Source of the DNA: Bacteroidales bacterium
GTDB taxonomy: Bacteria > Bacteroidota > Bacteroidia > Bacteroidales > GCA-2748055
DNA length: 64,000 nt
Assembly (NCBI GenBank): GCA_016936975.1
Contig: JAFGWU010000082.1
Span: 83,025 to 147,024, forward strand
Direction of reading: 5' to 3'
In this document: positions 52,052 to 60,807 of the stretch, piece after piece
Numbering within the stretch: the first letter of the stretch is position 1
How the letters are laid out: every line of letters starts with the position of its first letter
Made by a program: the position numbers and the translations under genes
The notes under the pieces: model-generated
Seen by the model: the letters and a program-made list of their open reading frames with translations, nothing else
Told to the model about the DNA's origin: nothing
Databases searched by the model: none

Positions 52052-54517
52052 TTAAGAATGGTTTCCTCTTTTCCTCATCTGCAAATGTTTACGTTTACCC
52101 TTCATCTTCCATTCGCTTTCCGGAAATTTATTGTTGGAGCGATTCATGAAGTTCCCGGTTTTAATACCGATATAGATGGTGCGTGGGGTCAACGGACCAT
52201 AAATATAGGCGGGGTCCCGGCCGGGTCCCGCATCAAAATCCTGCTGGTAGGCATTAAAAATATTTTTTATCCCTGCATAGAAGAGAAGATCCATACCATT
52301 CAACTGCATGGTAAAAGAGAGCTTCAGGGATGCATCGAAGAAACCGGAAGATTTGCGCAGTTCCCCGGTAACAGGATTGGTTTCAGGACCAAAATAGGGT
52401 AGCAGCATGCTCCCTGTATAATTTCCGGTTACCGATAATTCGCACTGCTTCGTAAAATTCCACTCCAGCGCAAAGAATCCATACTGATCCGGAGTCCTCA
52501 GAAAATGCTTTTCATCAAACTCCCGGGCCACATCATAGAGGCTTGACTGCAGGGTAAAACCCGAATTGAATGAAAATGTCTTTAATGGTTTAATCTTAAG
52601 TTCCATATTAAATCCCTTAACCGTAGCGCCTTCTTCGGCGTTTCTTCTTGTGTAAACCACCAATCCTTGATCATCGGGAACTCCTATTTTATTGACAAAC
52701 GGGTTCTCAAGCCGCGTATAGAAAGCTTCCGTCAGGAGACCTGTATGGACCCGGCCAACCAGTCCGTTAAAATCCAGGGATGCGGTAAAGCTGTTGCTTG
52801 TCTCCTGTTTTAATCCCGGATCGTTCACATGAATAACCTGCCTTGTACCGGAGGTTTCGATATGCAAATCTTCATCAAATATCTGGGGGGCACGGTACCC
52901 GTGCGAATAACCCGCTCTTGCCCGTAATTCATCAGTAAGCTCAAACATCAGGCTGATTCGGGGACTGAACACACCACCTCTTTTGGCATCGAGGTTTTCC
53001 CTTGCCATGTTTTTCACCGTGTAATGGTCGTATCTACCACCCATGGTCAGGGTTACCCTACTCAGTTTTAATTCGTACTGGGAAAACATCCCGATGGTAA
53101 CCGAAGACTGGTTGGCAACGGTCGCATTGCCGGCATGGGGCACATACTGAATGGTGTCATTAACGATTAGGGCCTGGGTATAGTCAGGATAACCCAACTT
53201 CCTGTCATCAAGCAGTCCAATGGAATTCTCAATACCAGAAATGATAGAGGATTTTGAAAAAACAGCCTTATACTGAATGCCTGTATTGCAGGTTCTGTCC
53301 TTCGAGTTCCCATAACCTTTTAAGGATCTGTTCGCCCCGTAATATGAGTCGCGGTTCAGAAATTGCCAGGCGGTATAAATCGAGAGCAAATCATATTGCC
53401 TGACATATTGTTCAAAGGTCAGGGCAATGGTTTTCAGTTCATGTTCAACCGCTTCGGCAATATCGCGTTCATGCATGGGCAGATCCTGTTTATTACCCCC
53501 GTCACGCTGTTCCCTGATGGTAAAAAAGTCAAGAGCCAGTTTACTCCTATAGCCGAAGCGCTGAAAAACCCGGGTTCCCAAGGAAAGATGGTTCATGGGA
53601 GCAATCTCAGAAAAGCCATCTTCATTGGCATCGAACAGATACCGTTTCCTGGTGAAACCATAAATCGACATCCCCATTTTGCGGTCGTCAGAAACCATCG
53701 AGCTATTCAGGCTTACTGAAAAATCAGGAGATTTCCCACCGGATCCATCCAATCCAATCCCGACCAGGGAACAGGCGGTACCGGCTTCATACAGGTCGGC
53801 CACCGGATCCTTCAGGATGATGTTTATCGTTCCGGCAATAGCATTACTACCATACATGGCCGACCCACCTCCCCTGACGATCTCCACACGTTCGATCATG
53901 TTTGACGGGATCAATTCCAGTCCGTATACACCGGCCAGCCCACTAAAAATGGGACGGCTATTGATCAGAACCTGAGAATAGGCGCCTTCCAGACCATTCA
54001 TACGCACCTGCGTAAATCCACAATTCTGGCAGTTGTTCTCAACCCGGAGTCCCGGAGAAAAATTCAGCCCTTCGCCGAGCACCAGCGAATGGGTTGCCGT
54101 AAACAGTTTCGGCGATATAATATTTACAATCACCGGGGCATCGGTTCGTTTTTGGGCAGTGCGATCAGCAGAGACAACGATCTCATCCAGGCTCAGGATA
54201 TCCTCCTCAAGTTCGAAATCAATCTCCATCGTTTTCCCGGCCACGGTTACTAGGCTTTTTTCCAGGGGTGTATAACCCAGCCGTCTCACGTACAGTGTGA
54301 CCTTACCCACAGGTAGGTTGACAAGGTGAAAATGCCCTGTTTCATCGGTTACCGTACCAATAGCGGTTCCTTTCAAAACCACATTGGCCAGCGGGATATC
54401 TTGCCCGCAGCATCCCACATGCCCGGTTATGCCGGCACCAGTTTCTGCTTTCTGGGCATAAACGGACTTGGAAAGGAACATTATAACAATGAACCAAATT
54501 GTACACTGCTTGCACAT
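52052..54517 (-). CDS. TonB-dependent receptor, CxxC-plug type
   Basis: 821 residues. Signal peptide to SVYAQ, CarboxypepD_reg-like domain (about 28-105: GHVGCCGQDIPLANVVLKGTAIGTVTDETGHFHL), then the plug (about 110-230: LSPGLRVENNCQNCGFTQVRM, MIERVEIVRGGGSAMYGSNAIAGTINIIL) and a 22-strand barrel ending TIYIGIKTGNF plus a basic tail. The plug carries CQNC, seen in a receptor subgroup that I associate with metal or metal-complex uptake. A His-rich membrane protein is just upstream in the same direction, and an ArsP_2-type permease lies beyond. No SusD partner, so polysaccharide import is unlikely. Confidence 0.92.
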   Translation of the reverse strand: MCKQCTIWFIVIMFLSKSVYAQKAETGAGITGHVGCCGQDIPLANVVLKGTAIGTVTDETGHFHLVNLPVGKVTLYVRRLGYTPLEKSLVTVAGKTMEIDFELEEDILSLDEIVVSADRTAQKRTDAPVIVNIISPKLFTATHSLVLGEGLNFSPGLRVENNCQNCGFTQVRMNGLEGAYSQVLINSRPIFSGLAGVYGLELIPSNMIERVEIVRGGGSAMYGSNAIAGTINIILKDPVADLYEAGTACSLVGIGLDGSGGKSPDFSVSLNSSMVSDDRKMGMSIYGFTRKRYLFDANEDGFSEIAPMNHLSLGTRVFQRFGYRSKLALDFFTIREQRDGGNKQDLPMHERDIAEAVEHELKTIALTFEQYVRQYDLLSIYTAWQFLNRDSYYGANRSLKGYGNSKDRTCNTGIQYKAVFSKSSIISGIENSIGLLDDRKLGYPDYTQALIVNDTIQYVPHAGNATVANQSSVTIGMFSQYELKLSRVTLTMGGRYDHYTVKNMARENLDAKRGGVFSPRISLMFELTDELRARAGYSHGYRAPQIFDEDLHIETSGTRQVIHVNDPGLKQETSNSFTASLDFNGLVGRVHTGLLTEAFYTRLENPFVNKIGVPDDQGLVVYTRRNAEEGATVKGFNMELKIKPLKTFSFNSGFTLQSSLYDVAREFDEKHFLRTPDQYGFFALEWNFTKQCELSVTGNYTGSMLLPYFGPETNPVTGELRKSSGFFDASLKLSFTMQLNGMDLLFYAGIKNIFNAYQQDFDAGPGRDPAYIYGPLTPRTIYIGIKTGNFMNRSNNKFPESEWKMKGKRKHLQMRKRGNHS

Positions 54518-54576
54518 AAAACCATGTTTTAATTAATGAAGGAAACTAATAAGAAAACGGCAATAAGAATATGGCT

Positions 54577-54939
54577 TTATGCTGCAGGGGGCAACCGACC
54601 GGTATGAAAGGGAATAAAGGTATAATGGATATGCCGGGAAAAATGGATGACAGACTTTAGACGGGGCAGTAGCCCAATCAATCCCGCACTGATGAACATA
54701 ACGGGATATAAGGTTTCACAAATTTGAAAAAACAGCAATTCAGATTCGGAATGATGATGGTTATCGGAAGGTTGGGAATCTGTTTTCCGGTCGAAGGGAT
54801 GGGCGTGGGTAATGATCTCCCCGTTTCCAAGCAAATGGGTGTGGGTGAAAACAGCTTTGTTGGCAATAATTACAAACAGAACACCAATCAGGAGCAGGGA
54901 AACACTGTTCACGAAAATATTTCTCAAATCCTTTTTCAT
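54577..54939 (-). CDS. Small His-rich membrane protein, putative metal handling
   Basis: 120 residues with two membrane helices (about 12-30 and 75-92) around a loop packed with His, Asp and Ser: FTHTHLLGNGEIITHAHPF and then DNHHHSESE. Such a loop facing the periplasm would bind Zn, Cu or Ni. The C-terminus has more His (IHFSRHIHYTFIPFHTG). It lies 59 bases upstream of the TonB receptor in the same direction, as in a two-gene uptake operon. No family name is recognised. Confidence 0.75.
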   Translation of the reverse strand: MKKDLRNIFVNSVSLLLIGVLFVIIANKAVFTHTHLLGNGEIITHAHPFDRKTDSQPSDNHHHSESELLFFQICETLYPVMFISAGLIGLLPRLKSVIHFSRHIHYTFIPFHTGRLPPAA

Positions 54940-54972
54940 GCCATTGCAAAGGTACGTATAAAGACCGGTTAA

Positions 54973-55350
54973 TTAATCGATGATCCCTTTGATTTCAAAC
55001 ATATTTCTGCTTTTATCCCATATAAAGTAAGTCTGTTTCCCCCTGTTTTCCCTTGTGAATAGTTCATACCCCCGCCCTGAAGCTTTCCTGGCAGTCATTT
55101 CTGCGTCGGAGCAAAGCAGGCAGACGTGAGAAAACACTTTCTTTTCCCTTAAGGGACTCAGGAACAACTCCAGCTCAATACCATCATGGCCCATCAGATA
55201 TACATCGGTTTCATCCTCCTCATGAAAAATATTCCGGATGGTTTCCCTTTCCAGTGAAAATTTACGTACTAGTCTGAATCCCAGTACATCTTCATAAAAA
55301 TTTCTTATCTCCCCGGAATCATTTACTGTTAAGGCAATATGCTGTAGCAT
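54973..55350 (-). CDS. VOC-superfamily (glyoxalase-like) protein
   Basis: 125 residues, a single VOC domain with the paired beta-alpha-beta3 modules: MLQHIALTVNDSGEIRNFYEDVLGFRLVRKF and later VFSHVCLLCSDAEMTARKASGRGYELF. Possible metal ligands are His4, the Glu in GIELELFL, the His in FSHVCLL, and Glu in MFEIKGI. Function cannot be assigned. It is divergent from the permease gene at 55437 and 33 bases upstream of the His-rich gene in the same direction. Confidence 0.85.
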   Translation of the reverse strand: MLQHIALTVNDSGEIRNFYEDVLGFRLVRKFSLERETIRNIFHEEDETDVYLMGHDGIELELFLSPLREKKVFSHVCLLCSDAEMTARKASGRGYELFTRENRGKQTYFIWDKSRNMFEIKGIID

Positions 55351-55386
55351 CTCTCAAAAAAAAGTTTGATACAAAAGTAAATGAAC

Positions 55387-55421
55387 TTTGGTTCAATTTA
55401 AAATTATTTAGATTAATTTTG
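55387..55421 (+). promoter_or_regulatory. Promoter of the ArsP_2-type permease with small palindrome
   Basis: TTTG (55387-55390), 23 bases, TAATTTTG (55414-55421) match the Bacteroidota consensus at the longest allowed spacing. The -33 box lies at the centre of an inverted repeat TGAAC-TTTG-GTTCA (55382-55395), a possible metal-regulator site. Because the first in-frame TTG (55419) is part of the -7 box, translation should start later. Confidence 0.5.
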
Positions 55422-55436
55422 AATAAAACGGAACCG

Positions 55437-56459
55437 TTGACAGAAATAATTGTATCCACACTCAGGCAATCGGTTATGATCACAGCTTTTGTGCTGTTTA
55501 TGATGGTTGTCATCGAGTATATCAATGTGCAGAGCAAAAGCAACTGGGCGGACCGGCTTCAGCGATCGCCTTTCTGGCAGATCGTGGTTGCCGCCCTGCT
55601 TGGCCTTACCCCCGGTTGCATGGGTGCTTTCACGGTGGTATCGTTATACACACACCGGATGATGGGTCTTGCGGGCCTGGTGACCGTGATGATAGCCACA
55701 TCGGGTGATGAAGCCTTTGTTATGTTTGCCCTTTTTCCCGGAAAAGCCCTGTTGCTGAACGGGGTTTTATTAATCATTGCATTGGTTACTGGCTGGATAG
55801 TGCACCTGTCAACCAGTAATCGGTCGTCGCTCTCCCCACATGGATTCGTTGTGCATGAACATGAAAATTGTCACTGCTTTGTCAGGAGAGCAGTTATTCC
55901 GCAATTAAAAAAACCGTCATTCGAGCGGACCGTGCTTCTAATCTTTACCGTATTGTTCATGATTCTTCTTTGGGCGGGCACAATAGGACCACCCGGATGG
56001 AACTGGAAAAAAATAACCTTCCTCGCTGGAAGCATATTTCTCTTATTTGTTTTTATAACGGTTCCGGACCATTTCCTGAAAGAACACCTTTACAACCACA
56101 TCCTGAAGAAGCATTTGCTGAGGCTTTTTCTTTGGACCTGGGGAGCCTTTGTGGTTCTGCATATTATACAGTCCAACCTGATGCTGAACAACCTGCTGCA
56201 GAATAACAGTTACCTGATTTTGCTCATTGCCGTACTGATGGGAATCATTCCTGAATCGGGACCCCACCTGGTTTTTGTTACACTCTTTTCGCAGAACATG
56301 ATTCCTTTCAGTATTCTTTTGGCTAACAGCATTGTGCAGGACGGGCATGGCATGTTGCCATTGCTGGCTGAATCGAGAAGTGATTTTTTAAAAGTAAAAA
56401 GCCTGAACATGCTGGTTGGTTTTTTGGCAGGACTGATGCTTATGCTGTTCGGATTATAA
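55437..56459 (+). CDS. ArsP_2-type permease (putative manganese/heavy-metal transporter)
   Basis: About 340 residues, roughly ten hydrophobic segments in two inverted halves. Signature stretches of the family annotated as putative manganese transporter: GLTPGCMGAFTVVSLYTHRMM with ATSGDEAFVMFALFP in the first half, and GIIPESGPHLVFVTLFSQNMIPF with SIVQDGHGMLPLLAESR in the second. A His/Cys-rich loop (VHEHENCHCF) lies between. I choose TTG 55437 (TEIIVSTLRQS follows) because the TTG at 55419 is in the promoter box; ATG 55476 would cut the first helix. Metal efflux or transport fits the neighbouring genes. Confidence 0.82.
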   Translation: MTEIIVSTLRQSVMITAFVLFMMVVIEYINVQSKSNWADRLQRSPFWQIVVAALLGLTPGCMGAFTVVSLYTHRMMGLAGLVTVMIATSGDEAFVMFALFPGKALLLNGVLLIIALVTGWIVHLSTSNRSSLSPHGFVVHEHENCHCFVRRAVIPQLKKPSFERTVLLIFTVLFMILLWAGTIGPPGWNWKKITFLAGSIFLLFVFITVPDHFLKEHLYNHILKKHLLRLFLWTWGAFVVLHIIQSNLMLNNLLQNNSYLILLIAVLMGIIPESGPHLVFVTLFSQNMIPFSILLANSIVQDGHGMLPLLAESRSDFLKVKSLNMLVGFLAGLMLMLFGL

Positions 56460-56489
56460 TCGTATTCAAATTAATACATACACTGCTTT

Positions 56490-56831
56490 ATGGAATTAGA
56501 AGTACTGAAGTCGAAGATACACCGTGCAAGAGTTACCGGTGCTGAACTGGACTATATCGGAAGCATTACCATCGACGAAGAGTGGATGGACCTGACCGGC
56601 CTGTATGAATTTGAAAAGGTCCATGTATTGAATATCAATAATGGAGAGCGGTTTGAAACGTATGTCATCAGGGGGGAGAAAGGAAGCCGGGACATTATCC
56701 TGAACGGGGCTGCAGCACGCAAGGTGCAGAAGGGCGACCTTGTAATCATCATGGCCTATACCCGCATCGACAGTGCTGATTGCGCACAATGGAAACCTAA
56801 AATTATTCAGGCTGAGGATTACTATTCGTAG
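56490..56831 (+). CDS. panD: Aspartate 1-decarboxylase
   Basis: 113 residues. PanD makes beta-alanine for pantothenate and self-cleaves at Gly24-Ser25; the site is visible in DYIGSITID. Other family landmarks are the start LKSKIHRARVTGAEL, the Tyr58-region YVIRGEKGSRDIILNGAAARKVQKGDLVIIMAY. It is 30 bases after the permease gene and may share its transcript, but the functions are unrelated. Confidence 0.97.
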   Translation: MELEVLKSKIHRARVTGAELDYIGSITIDEEWMDLTGLYEFEKVHVLNINNGERFETYVIRGEKGSRDIILNGAAARKVQKGDLVIIMAYTRIDSADCAQWKPKIIQAEDYYS

Positions 56832-56944
56832 CGGATTGGTTCGAGGATAAAAAAACAGTTAAAGTGAACATATGTTTATTATAATTTATTTTCTTTGTAT
56901 AAGACAACCATTGGTAATTACAGAACACATTAAAAGAACGGATT

Positions 56945-57316
56945 ATGCCAACAGGAGATCGTACCGGACCAACGGGACTGGGTCCCATGACCGGAAGGGC
57001 ACTGGGTTTCTGTGCAGGTTATGACAGCCCGGGCTATACCAGGGAATTTGTAGGCGGCATGGGCAGAGGGTATGGATTCAGAGGGGGCAGGGGAAATGGT
57101 TTTGGAAGAGGCAGGGGTATGGGATACGGCTGGGGCCGCTATCCTGACCGGCCCTATCCGGGAGCTTTATATGGATTTCCCTATTCCCCCTTTGCGAGCA
57201 AGGAGGATGAGATAAAAATGCTCAGGGCAGAGGCTGAATATCTGAAACGCAGTCAGAAAGATATTGAAAAACGGCTGAGCGAACTGGAGAATGAGAAGGA
57301 ACGGGGGAAAGAATAA
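56945..57316 (+). CDS. DUF5320 family protein (Gly/Arg-rich)
   Basis: 123 residues. The start MPTGDRTGPTGLGPMTGRALGFCAGYDSPGY is the DUF5320 signature, followed by a Gly/Arg/Tyr-rich low-complexity part (about 45-75: GFRGGRGNGFGRGRGMGYGWG) and a C-terminal coiled coil (about 88-122: KEDEIKMLRAEAEYLKRSQKDIEKRLSELENEKE). Such proteins occur in anaerobes beside DUF134 regulators and NifX/NifB-like iron-sulfur proteins. The DUF134 gene here is 680 bases away on the other strand. Function unknown. Confidence 0.85.
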   Translation: MPTGDRTGPTGLGPMTGRALGFCAGYDSPGYTREFVGGMGRGYGFRGGRGNGFGRGRGMGYGWGRYPDRPYPGALYGFPYSPFASKEDEIKMLRAEAEYLKRSQKDIEKRLSELENEKERGKE

Positions 57317-57692
57317 ATTCTTCCCCCTCGCGGGGATCATTAATCAGGGATCGTGTCTCTGTTAAGACAATCATGTTTCGACATGTTTCCGATTGATGAT
57401 TCCCGCCGCTCATCAGGAGTCCTGTGTTTATCTGCGGATCAACTGCCGGCTAACTGGTGAACAGTAAGGGATTTTATTTTTTCAATAAAACAAACTTCAG
57501 ATTCACCTTCAGGGCGATAGCTGTTTTTTATTCTCAATACATTTCAAGATCAAACAGGAATTTGCAGCATGCGTATTGGCAGTTCTGCTGGCAGAAGATA
57601 TGATCATATAAAGGATAGAAATGAAGAGATATTGATAATCAACATCTCGAACAAAAAAACCAAACAATATGTCTGGATCTTTTTGTGGTTTG
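57317..57692. other. Intergenic stretch, only a weak AT-rich hairpin
   Basis: TTTTATT-TTTTC-AATAAAA (57472-57490) could be a weak terminator for DUF5320. I see no gene; open frames here are spurious, including one antisense to the tRNA. Confidence 0.4.
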
Positions 57693-57767
57693 TCGGGGTA
57701 GCAGGATTCGAACCTGCGACTCCCTGCTCCCAAAGCAGGTGCGCTAACCGGACTGCGCTATACCCCG
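57693..57767 (-). tRNA. tRNA-Pro (anticodon TGG)
   Basis: Read on the minus strand: acceptor CGGGGTA pairs with TACCCCG, D-arm AGCGCAGTCCGGTTAGCGC, anticodon arm CCTGC-TTTGGGA-GCAGG with TGG, T-arm with GGTTCGAATCC. No CCA is encoded. Confidence 0.95.
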
Positions 57768-57994
57768 TTCGATCCGCTGCAGCCTTGGCGAAGGCGGATT
57801 GCAATTTTGCGGTGCAAATGTATAAATTCTTTTTATCTTAAGAAAAAACCTTCCTTAATAAGGTTTGAATGGAGGTCATTCCCCGGTAATCTGATTAATC
57901 ATCCTTTTTTCTTCCCCAAATTGTCACACCTGGACGACCAGATTTGAAAACCGCGTAATATTCCACGGAACTTTTCGACTGCGTTCCCCGATTA

Positions 57995-58393
57995 TCAGGG
58001 ATTAATGGGAAGAATATTTTCTGAGTCACACGTACTGCAGTGATCCTCCGGTTTGGAACTGACCATTGTTTCGTTGCAATCGCGGCACCGGTACCAGTAG
58101 TTATCGGTAACAAAGGTCCCTCCCCTGATGATGATGGCTTTCCCTTCCACAAAAGCCCGGGCAATGCTTTTGCGGGCCTTATCGTATAAACGGGTGAAGG
58201 TGGGCCGGGAGATATTCATCCGTTCCGCTGCCTGTTCCTGATTGAGATTTTCATAATCGGCCAGCCTGATCGCTTCAAATTCCTCAAACAATAAAAACTC
58301 CGATTCAAGCTCCCGCATGGGCAGCCCGAATGGTTTATAACCCTCCATCGGCGGGGGCATTGCAATTCTTCTGTGTCTTCTGCGGTTTGGCAT
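57995..58393 (-). CDS. DUF134 DNA-binding protein with C-terminal zinc ribbon
   Basis: 132 residues. The DUF134 signature (RRRHRRIAMPPPMEGYKPFGLP, FEEFEAIRLADYENLNQEQAAERMNISRPTFTRLYDKARKSIARAFVEGKAIIIRGG) forms a sigma-70-region-4-like helix-turn-helix. The C-terminus adds CRDCNETM...HCSTCDS, a four-Cys zinc ribbon. The family is common in anaerobes and usually regulates or accompanies iron-sulfur/DUF5320 genes. It is probably a transcriptional regulator. The gene is divergent from the thioesterase gene. Confidence 0.92.
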   Translation of the reverse strand: MPNRRRHRRIAMPPPMEGYKPFGLPMRELESEFLLFEEFEAIRLADYENLNQEQAAERMNISRPTFTRLYDKARKSIARAFVEGKAIIIRGGTFVTDNYWYRCRDCNETMVSSKPEDHCSTCDSENILPINP

Positions 58394-58589
58394 GACCTCA
58401 ATTTAACGCACCTGTAAACCCCGGGGCAGGTTCCGAATCCCGATTCCGACCGGGAGGCAGGATAAAAACAAAACAGGTAATCTTACTCAAAAGTAATATT
58501 TTCTGAGAGATTAGTTCCCGTTCCATCCCTTTACCTTCTGAAAATATATTCCAATTTTTACATTATATTTACAAAAGACTCATTCAAAC

Positions 58590-58994
58590 ATGGAAGAACA
58601 ATTTAAGAACAGCATGGCCACACAGTACAGGGCTGTATTTCCGGAACTGCTGAATGCCACCGGGACCCTTTTCGGGGGTCATGCGCTGAAATGGATGGAT
58701 GAGGCAGCCTACATAACGGCCACCCGCTTCACCCGTGACCGTATGTTCACCGTGACCATCGAAAAACTGAAATTTCTGAAAGCCATTCATCCGGATACCA
58801 TCGTCGAAATCATCAGTAAAGTTGAAAAAGTGGAAAAGGTAAGGCTCTATGTTAAAGTTGAATTGTATGCTGAAGAGATGTACGGCCCGGGCCGCGAAAA
58901 GGCCATTGAGGGCCTGTTTGTATTTGCCTCCCTGGATGAGAAATACAAACCCCATCAGCTGAAGGGCCGGCAAAAGGCTGATCTTAAGCATTAA
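58590..58994 (+). CDS. Acyl-CoA thioesterase (hotdog fold)
   Basis: 134 residues, one hotdog domain of the YciA/acyl-CoA thioesterase type. The key stretch NATGTLFGGHALKWMDEAAYITATRFTRDRMFTVTIEKLKFLKAIHPDTIVEI contains the Asp of the MDEAA helix and the substrate-facing GG. KVEKVEKVRLYVKVELYAEE forms the later strands. It hydrolyses short or medium acyl-CoA in the cytoplasm; chain preference is unknown. Confidence 0.9.
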   Translation: MEEQFKNSMATQYRAVFPELLNATGTLFGGHALKWMDEAAYITATRFTRDRMFTVTIEKLKFLKAIHPDTIVEIISKVEKVEKVRLYVKVELYAEEMYGPGREKAIEGLFVFASLDEKYKPHQLKGRQKADLKH

Positions 58995-59024
58995 TAGATT
59001 TATAATATTTTAAATACTGAAGTT

Positions 59025-59822
59025 ATGAACCCAAAAACCTTATTCTGGATCCTGGTCACCTGCTGGATCATCCCGGGAACTACTCTTGGTCAGATCTCTT
59101 TCGAACGCTCCTATACAAATTCAATTTATTACACCCATCTGACCGATACCGAAGAAAAGCTGTTCCTCATGGATGTCTCCTTCAGCGAGTGCCGCATCTA
59201 TAATCTCGATCACTCTCTCTACAAAACCACCAGGGTTCACCTGGATCCGAACCACTGGCTGTATGATATAAGCTATGTCACGCGGCACCTGTTCAACGAC
59301 GACGATTCCATCGAATTTCTCTATATGGCCTATGAGTATTTTGAAACAACAGAACCTTACTATCAGTATATGGTTGGCGTGGCAACCGAATCGGGAAGGA
59401 ACCTGCTGAAGGTTCCGATGGGAACCTATTACGAAGTTGTTACGGTGGATGGAAAAAATAAACTGCTGGTCTGGCTTTACGATAACTCAACCTGGCCCTA
59501 TTTCAAAGGAACCAACATTTATAAACTTGAAACCGAAGGCCCCGCCAAAACCCCGTCAAAGTCCGCCCTACTGAATCCGGCATATCCCAATCCTGCAGAC
59601 GGGCAGATCATGATTCCCTATGACCTCGGGGAGAAAGCAAACAGGGGGGATATACGGATCATTTCAGCCGATGGGAAAACCATTGACCATCTCAGGGTCG
59701 ACAATGCATTCAATGAATTATTGCTAGACGTCTCCTCATACAGTCCGGGCACCTACCGGTACACCGTCACATTTGAAAACGGCAGCTTCCTGCATTCAGG
59801 AGCATTCACTGTAGTGCGTTAG
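59025..59822 (+). CDS. T9SS type A sorting-domain protein, unknown function
   Basis: 265 residues with a signal peptide (through IPGTTLGQ). The central part (about 28-170: ISFERSYTNSIYYTHLTDTEEKLFLMDVS ... YVTRHLFNDDDSIEFLYMAYEYFE) is a beta-rich domain with no family that I recognise. The end (YPNPADGQIMIPYDLG ... GTYRYTVTFENGSFLHSGAFTVV) is a type A T9SS sorting domain, so the protein is exported to the surface. It lies 30 bases after the thioesterase gene. Confidence 0.82.
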   Translation: MNPKTLFWILVTCWIIPGTTLGQISFERSYTNSIYYTHLTDTEEKLFLMDVSFSECRIYNLDHSLYKTTRVHLDPNHWLYDISYVTRHLFNDDDSIEFLYMAYEYFETTEPYYQYMVGVATESGRNLLKVPMGTYYEVVTVDGKNKLLVWLYDNSTWPYFKGTNIYKLETEGPAKTPSKSALLNPAYPNPADGQIMIPYDLGEKANRGDIRIISADGKTIDHLRVDNAFNELLLDVSSYSPGTYRYTVTFENGSFLHSGAFTVVR

Positions 59823-59834
59823 GACCCTTCGCTT

Positions 59835-60803
59835 TCAGAATTGCTCCAGAAGCTCAATGCGCTTCTGAATGGGCGGATGGGTTGCAAAGAGCGTGGAAAA
59901 TGAGAAGGAGGAATTTTTCAGCTCCATCTGCGGGTTTTCTATGAACATCTGTGCCACATCATTCCGCTTGACAGCCTCAATGACCGGATCGCCGGATATT
60001 TTGCGCAGTGCCGAGGCAAGGGCCAGTGGATTACGCGTCAGTTCCGCAGACCCGGCATCGGCAAGATACTCCCGCTTCCGCGACAGGGCAAAACGGAAGA
60101 GGGAAGCCATTAAATATCCCACCACGGCCAATATGAGGGCGATGATAATTGCCACCGCACTACCTCCCTTATTGTTGCCCGACACCCTCCCGAACCGCAC
60201 CGAACGGAAAACAGTCTCTGCAATAAAGGCAAAGATCCCAACAAAAATGACCGAAATAATCAACAGTTTGACGTCGCGGTTCCTGATGTGGGTCAGTTCA
60301 TGGGCGATGACCGTTTCCAGTTCTTTGTCATCGAGTTTCTCAATGATCCCCCTGGAAAGCGATACCGTGTAGGTCTTCGGGCTGATTCCACTCGCAAAGG
60401 CGTTCAGCGAGTGATCCTCAATGATGTTTATCTTCGGCATCGGTATGCCGGCTGTAATGCAAAGGTTCTCAACCAGGTTATACACCCGCTTGTTCTCCTT
60501 CCGCTCCAGCGGTCTCGACCCGGTGGCCCTGTTTATCATGGCCGTATGCGAAAACCATGCGATGAGGAACCACACCGCCACCCCGAGGGTGATCCAGGGA
60601 ACGGTCCGGATGAAACCGGAATTGATGGCCGGCAAAAGGTTAACCGGACCCTCTCCGGTGGAAAGCGCCTGCGATTGCCCCCAGGATGTCAGGAGGAAGA
60701 AGAGCCACGTCAGTCCGAACAGAACCAGCGGAAACATTAACAATATCACTACCGAATTGAAATTGTTTTTTCTGATCTGGCTCTGCAGTCCAAAATACTT
60801 CAT
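59835..60803 (-). CDS. M48-family membrane metalloprotease (HtpX-like)
   Basis: 322 residues with about four membrane helices (about 17-38, 70-88, 182-202 and 220-240). Zinc motif HELTH is at 168-172, with the third ligand Glu in SRKREYLADAGSAELTRNP. HtpX-type proteases degrade damaged membrane proteins. It lies 4 bases downstream of lemA on the same strand, a frequent pairing, and the two likely work together. It is convergent with the T9SS gene. Confidence 0.93.
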   Translation of the reverse strand: MKYFGLQSQIRKNNFNSVVILLMFPLVLFGLTWLFFLLTSWGQSQALSTGEGPVNLLPAINSGFIRTVPWITLGVAVWFLIAWFSHTAMINRATGSRPLERKENKRVYNLVENLCITAGIPMPKINIIEDHSLNAFASGISPKTYTVSLSRGIIEKLDDKELETVIAHELTHIRNRDVKLLIISVIFVGIFAFIAETVFRSVRFGRVSGNNKGGSAVAIIIALILAVVGYLMASLFRFALSRKREYLADAGSAELTRNPLALASALRKISGDPVIEAVKRNDVAQMFIENPQMELKNSSFSFSTLFATHPPIQKRIELLEQF

Positions 60804-60807
60804 TGTT

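Noticed and set aside
51809..52402. 197-codon plus-strand frame
   Set aside because: Two thirds of it is antisense to the TonB receptor's 3' end; the remaining part has no signal or family match.
57569..57841. Open frame on the plus strand containing VAGFEPATPCSQSRCANRTALYP
   Set aside because: This is the well-known artefact of translating the antisense of a tRNA gene, here tRNA-Pro. The frame on the other strand with GVAGSNPATPT is the same artefact.
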